A DNA stretch of 6,591 nucleotides. Origin: Nocardioides sp. GTDB taxonomy: Bacteria > Actinomycetota > Actinomycetes > Propionibacteriales > Nocardioidaceae. The first letter of the stretch is position 1. Each line of letters starts with the position of its first letter. Position numbers and translations under genes: made by a program. The DNA lies in assembly GCA_003519585.1 (NCBI GenBank), contig DOWL01000226.1, forward strand, positions 8,024 through 14,614, in the 5' to 3' direction. Below are positions 6,021-6,591 of the stretch, one piece after another. The notes beneath the pieces are model-generated. The model was not told the origin of the DNA, did no database searches, and worked only from the letters and a program-made list of their open reading frames with translations.

Positions 6021-6551
6021 ATGCGATCCGTGACCAAGGACGAAGCCGACCTCCACGTCGAGCGCTGGCGGGACCACTGGGTCCTCGACCAGGCTTTCGA
6101 CGACGACATCGAGGCGATGACGGTCCGGATCGGCGCCATCCAGAAGTTCTTCAAGGCCACGACCAAGGAGGCAGTGGCCCGAGTGGGGCTGCAGGACTTC
6201 GAGTACGAGACCCTGCACGCGCTGATGATCCGCGACACCCCCGGCCGCGCGTCGCCAGGCCAGCTCGCCCAGGAGATGGGCGTCTCCGGTGCCGGTGTCA
6301 CCGGCCGGCTCGACAGCATGGAGAAGAAGGGCTGGCTCAAACGGATGCCAGGTGCGGACGACCGCCGCCGCGTCGAAGTGGAGGCCACCCGCGAAGGGTT
6401 GCGCCTCTGGCGTGAGGCCATGGCCCTACGCGGCAGCGCCGAGGACGACGTGGCCCACGTCCTGACCGCCAAGGAGCTGACCAGCCTCAACCGCCTCCTG
6501 AAGAAGATGACGTTGCACATCGAACAAGCCAGGGACGCTGACGTGGGGTGA
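6021..6551 (+). CDS. MarR-family winged-helix transcriptional regulator
   Basis: A 176-residue protein, slightly longer than the usual 140-160 because of an approximately 20-residue charged N-terminus (RWRDHW at 15-20). The winged helix-turn-helix spans about 58-127: SPGQLAQEMGVSGAGVTGRL (78-97) forms the helix-turn-helix with its recognition helix from about 89, and the wing is GADDRRRVEVEATREG (111-126), the typical MarR DxRxxxV(x)LT-like element. Flanking helices, 29-55 and 135-172, would make the dimer interface. Proteins of this family bind palindromic DNA as dimers and usually release it when a small ligand binds. Its divergent placement from the MFS gene, with tandem dyads in the shared region, suggests that it represses the transporter and possibly itself. 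The ligand is unknown. No cysteine is present, so simple thiol oxidation sensing of the OhrR type is unlikely. Confidence 0.9.
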   Translation: MRSVTKDEADLHVERWRDHWVLDQAFDDDIEAMTVRIGAIQKFFKATTKEAVARVGLQDFEYETLHALMIRDTPGRASPGQLAQEMGVSGAGVTGRLDSMEKKGWLKRMPGADDRRRVEVEATREGLRLWREAMALRGSAEDDVAHVLTAKELTSLNRLLKKMTLHIEQARDADVG

Positions 6552-6566
6552 CGCCGGGGCTTGTGT

Positions 6567-6586
6567 GGGGGTTGGGTTGGGCTGGG
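6567..6586 (+). other. G-quadruplex-type motif downstream of the marR-type gene
   Basis: Four G-runs, GGGGG (6567-6571), GGG (6574-6576), GGG (6579-6581) and GGG (6584-6586), are separated by two-base loops TT, TT and CT. A further GGGG lies at 6556-6559. This fits the standard intramolecular G-quadruplex pattern on the + strand. The region 6552-6591 has no gene in the window, and its G/T bias differs from the surrounding GC-balanced coding DNA. Its role is unknown, and the window edge cuts off the context. Confidence 0.5.
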
Positions 6587-6591
6587 TCTGC

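Overview
The window is high-GC, densely coded bacterial DNA with GTG/TTG starts, overlapping stop-start junctions and an ANTAR-type regulator. This points to an actinomycete, and the protein style suggests a Nocardioides-like lineage of the Propionibacteriales (inference, not proven by the sequence). No RNA genes, insertion sequences, CRISPR arrays or phage genes are visible.

Layout. Positions 1-124 hold the C-terminal end of a PdtaR-like ANTAR response regulator. A 187-bp gap with hairpin-forming sequence follows. Next comes a four-gene branched-chain amino acid type (HAAT/LIV family) ABC importer operon on the + strand: livH permease (312-1664), livM permease (1681-2874), livG ATPase (2867-3886) and livF ATPase (3883-4713). 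The last three genes are joined by stop-start overlaps, so translational coupling is likely. No substrate-binding protein (LivK) gene is present in the window. On the - strand, ending only 3 bp from the livF stop, is an MFS efflux-type transporter (5970-4717). Divergent from it is a MarR-family regulator (6021-6551). The last 40 bp form a G/T-rich, G-quadruplex-type stretch.

How the parts work together. LivH/LivM form the membrane channel and LivG/LivF the ATPase pair of one importer for amino acids or similar small carboxylates. Its binding protein must be encoded elsewhere. The MFS gene and the MarR gene form a classic divergent regulator-efflux pair. Their 50-bp intergenic region holds a near-ideal sigma70-type promoter for the MFS gene. 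Its predicted start point falls on the A of the MFS ATG, so the mRNA is probably leaderless. It also holds two tandem TTCG-N4-CGAA sites spaced 15 bp apart that cover the promoter spacer and the -35 box, which are a good candidate MarR operator.

Most notable points: LivH carries a signal peptide and an extracytoplasmic Cna-B/carboxypeptidase-regulatory-like domain fused in front of the permease; LivM and LivG are longer than the usual family members; and the MFS/MarR control region is unusually readable. I do not see a wholly new system here. The LivH fusion is the best candidate for something under-described.
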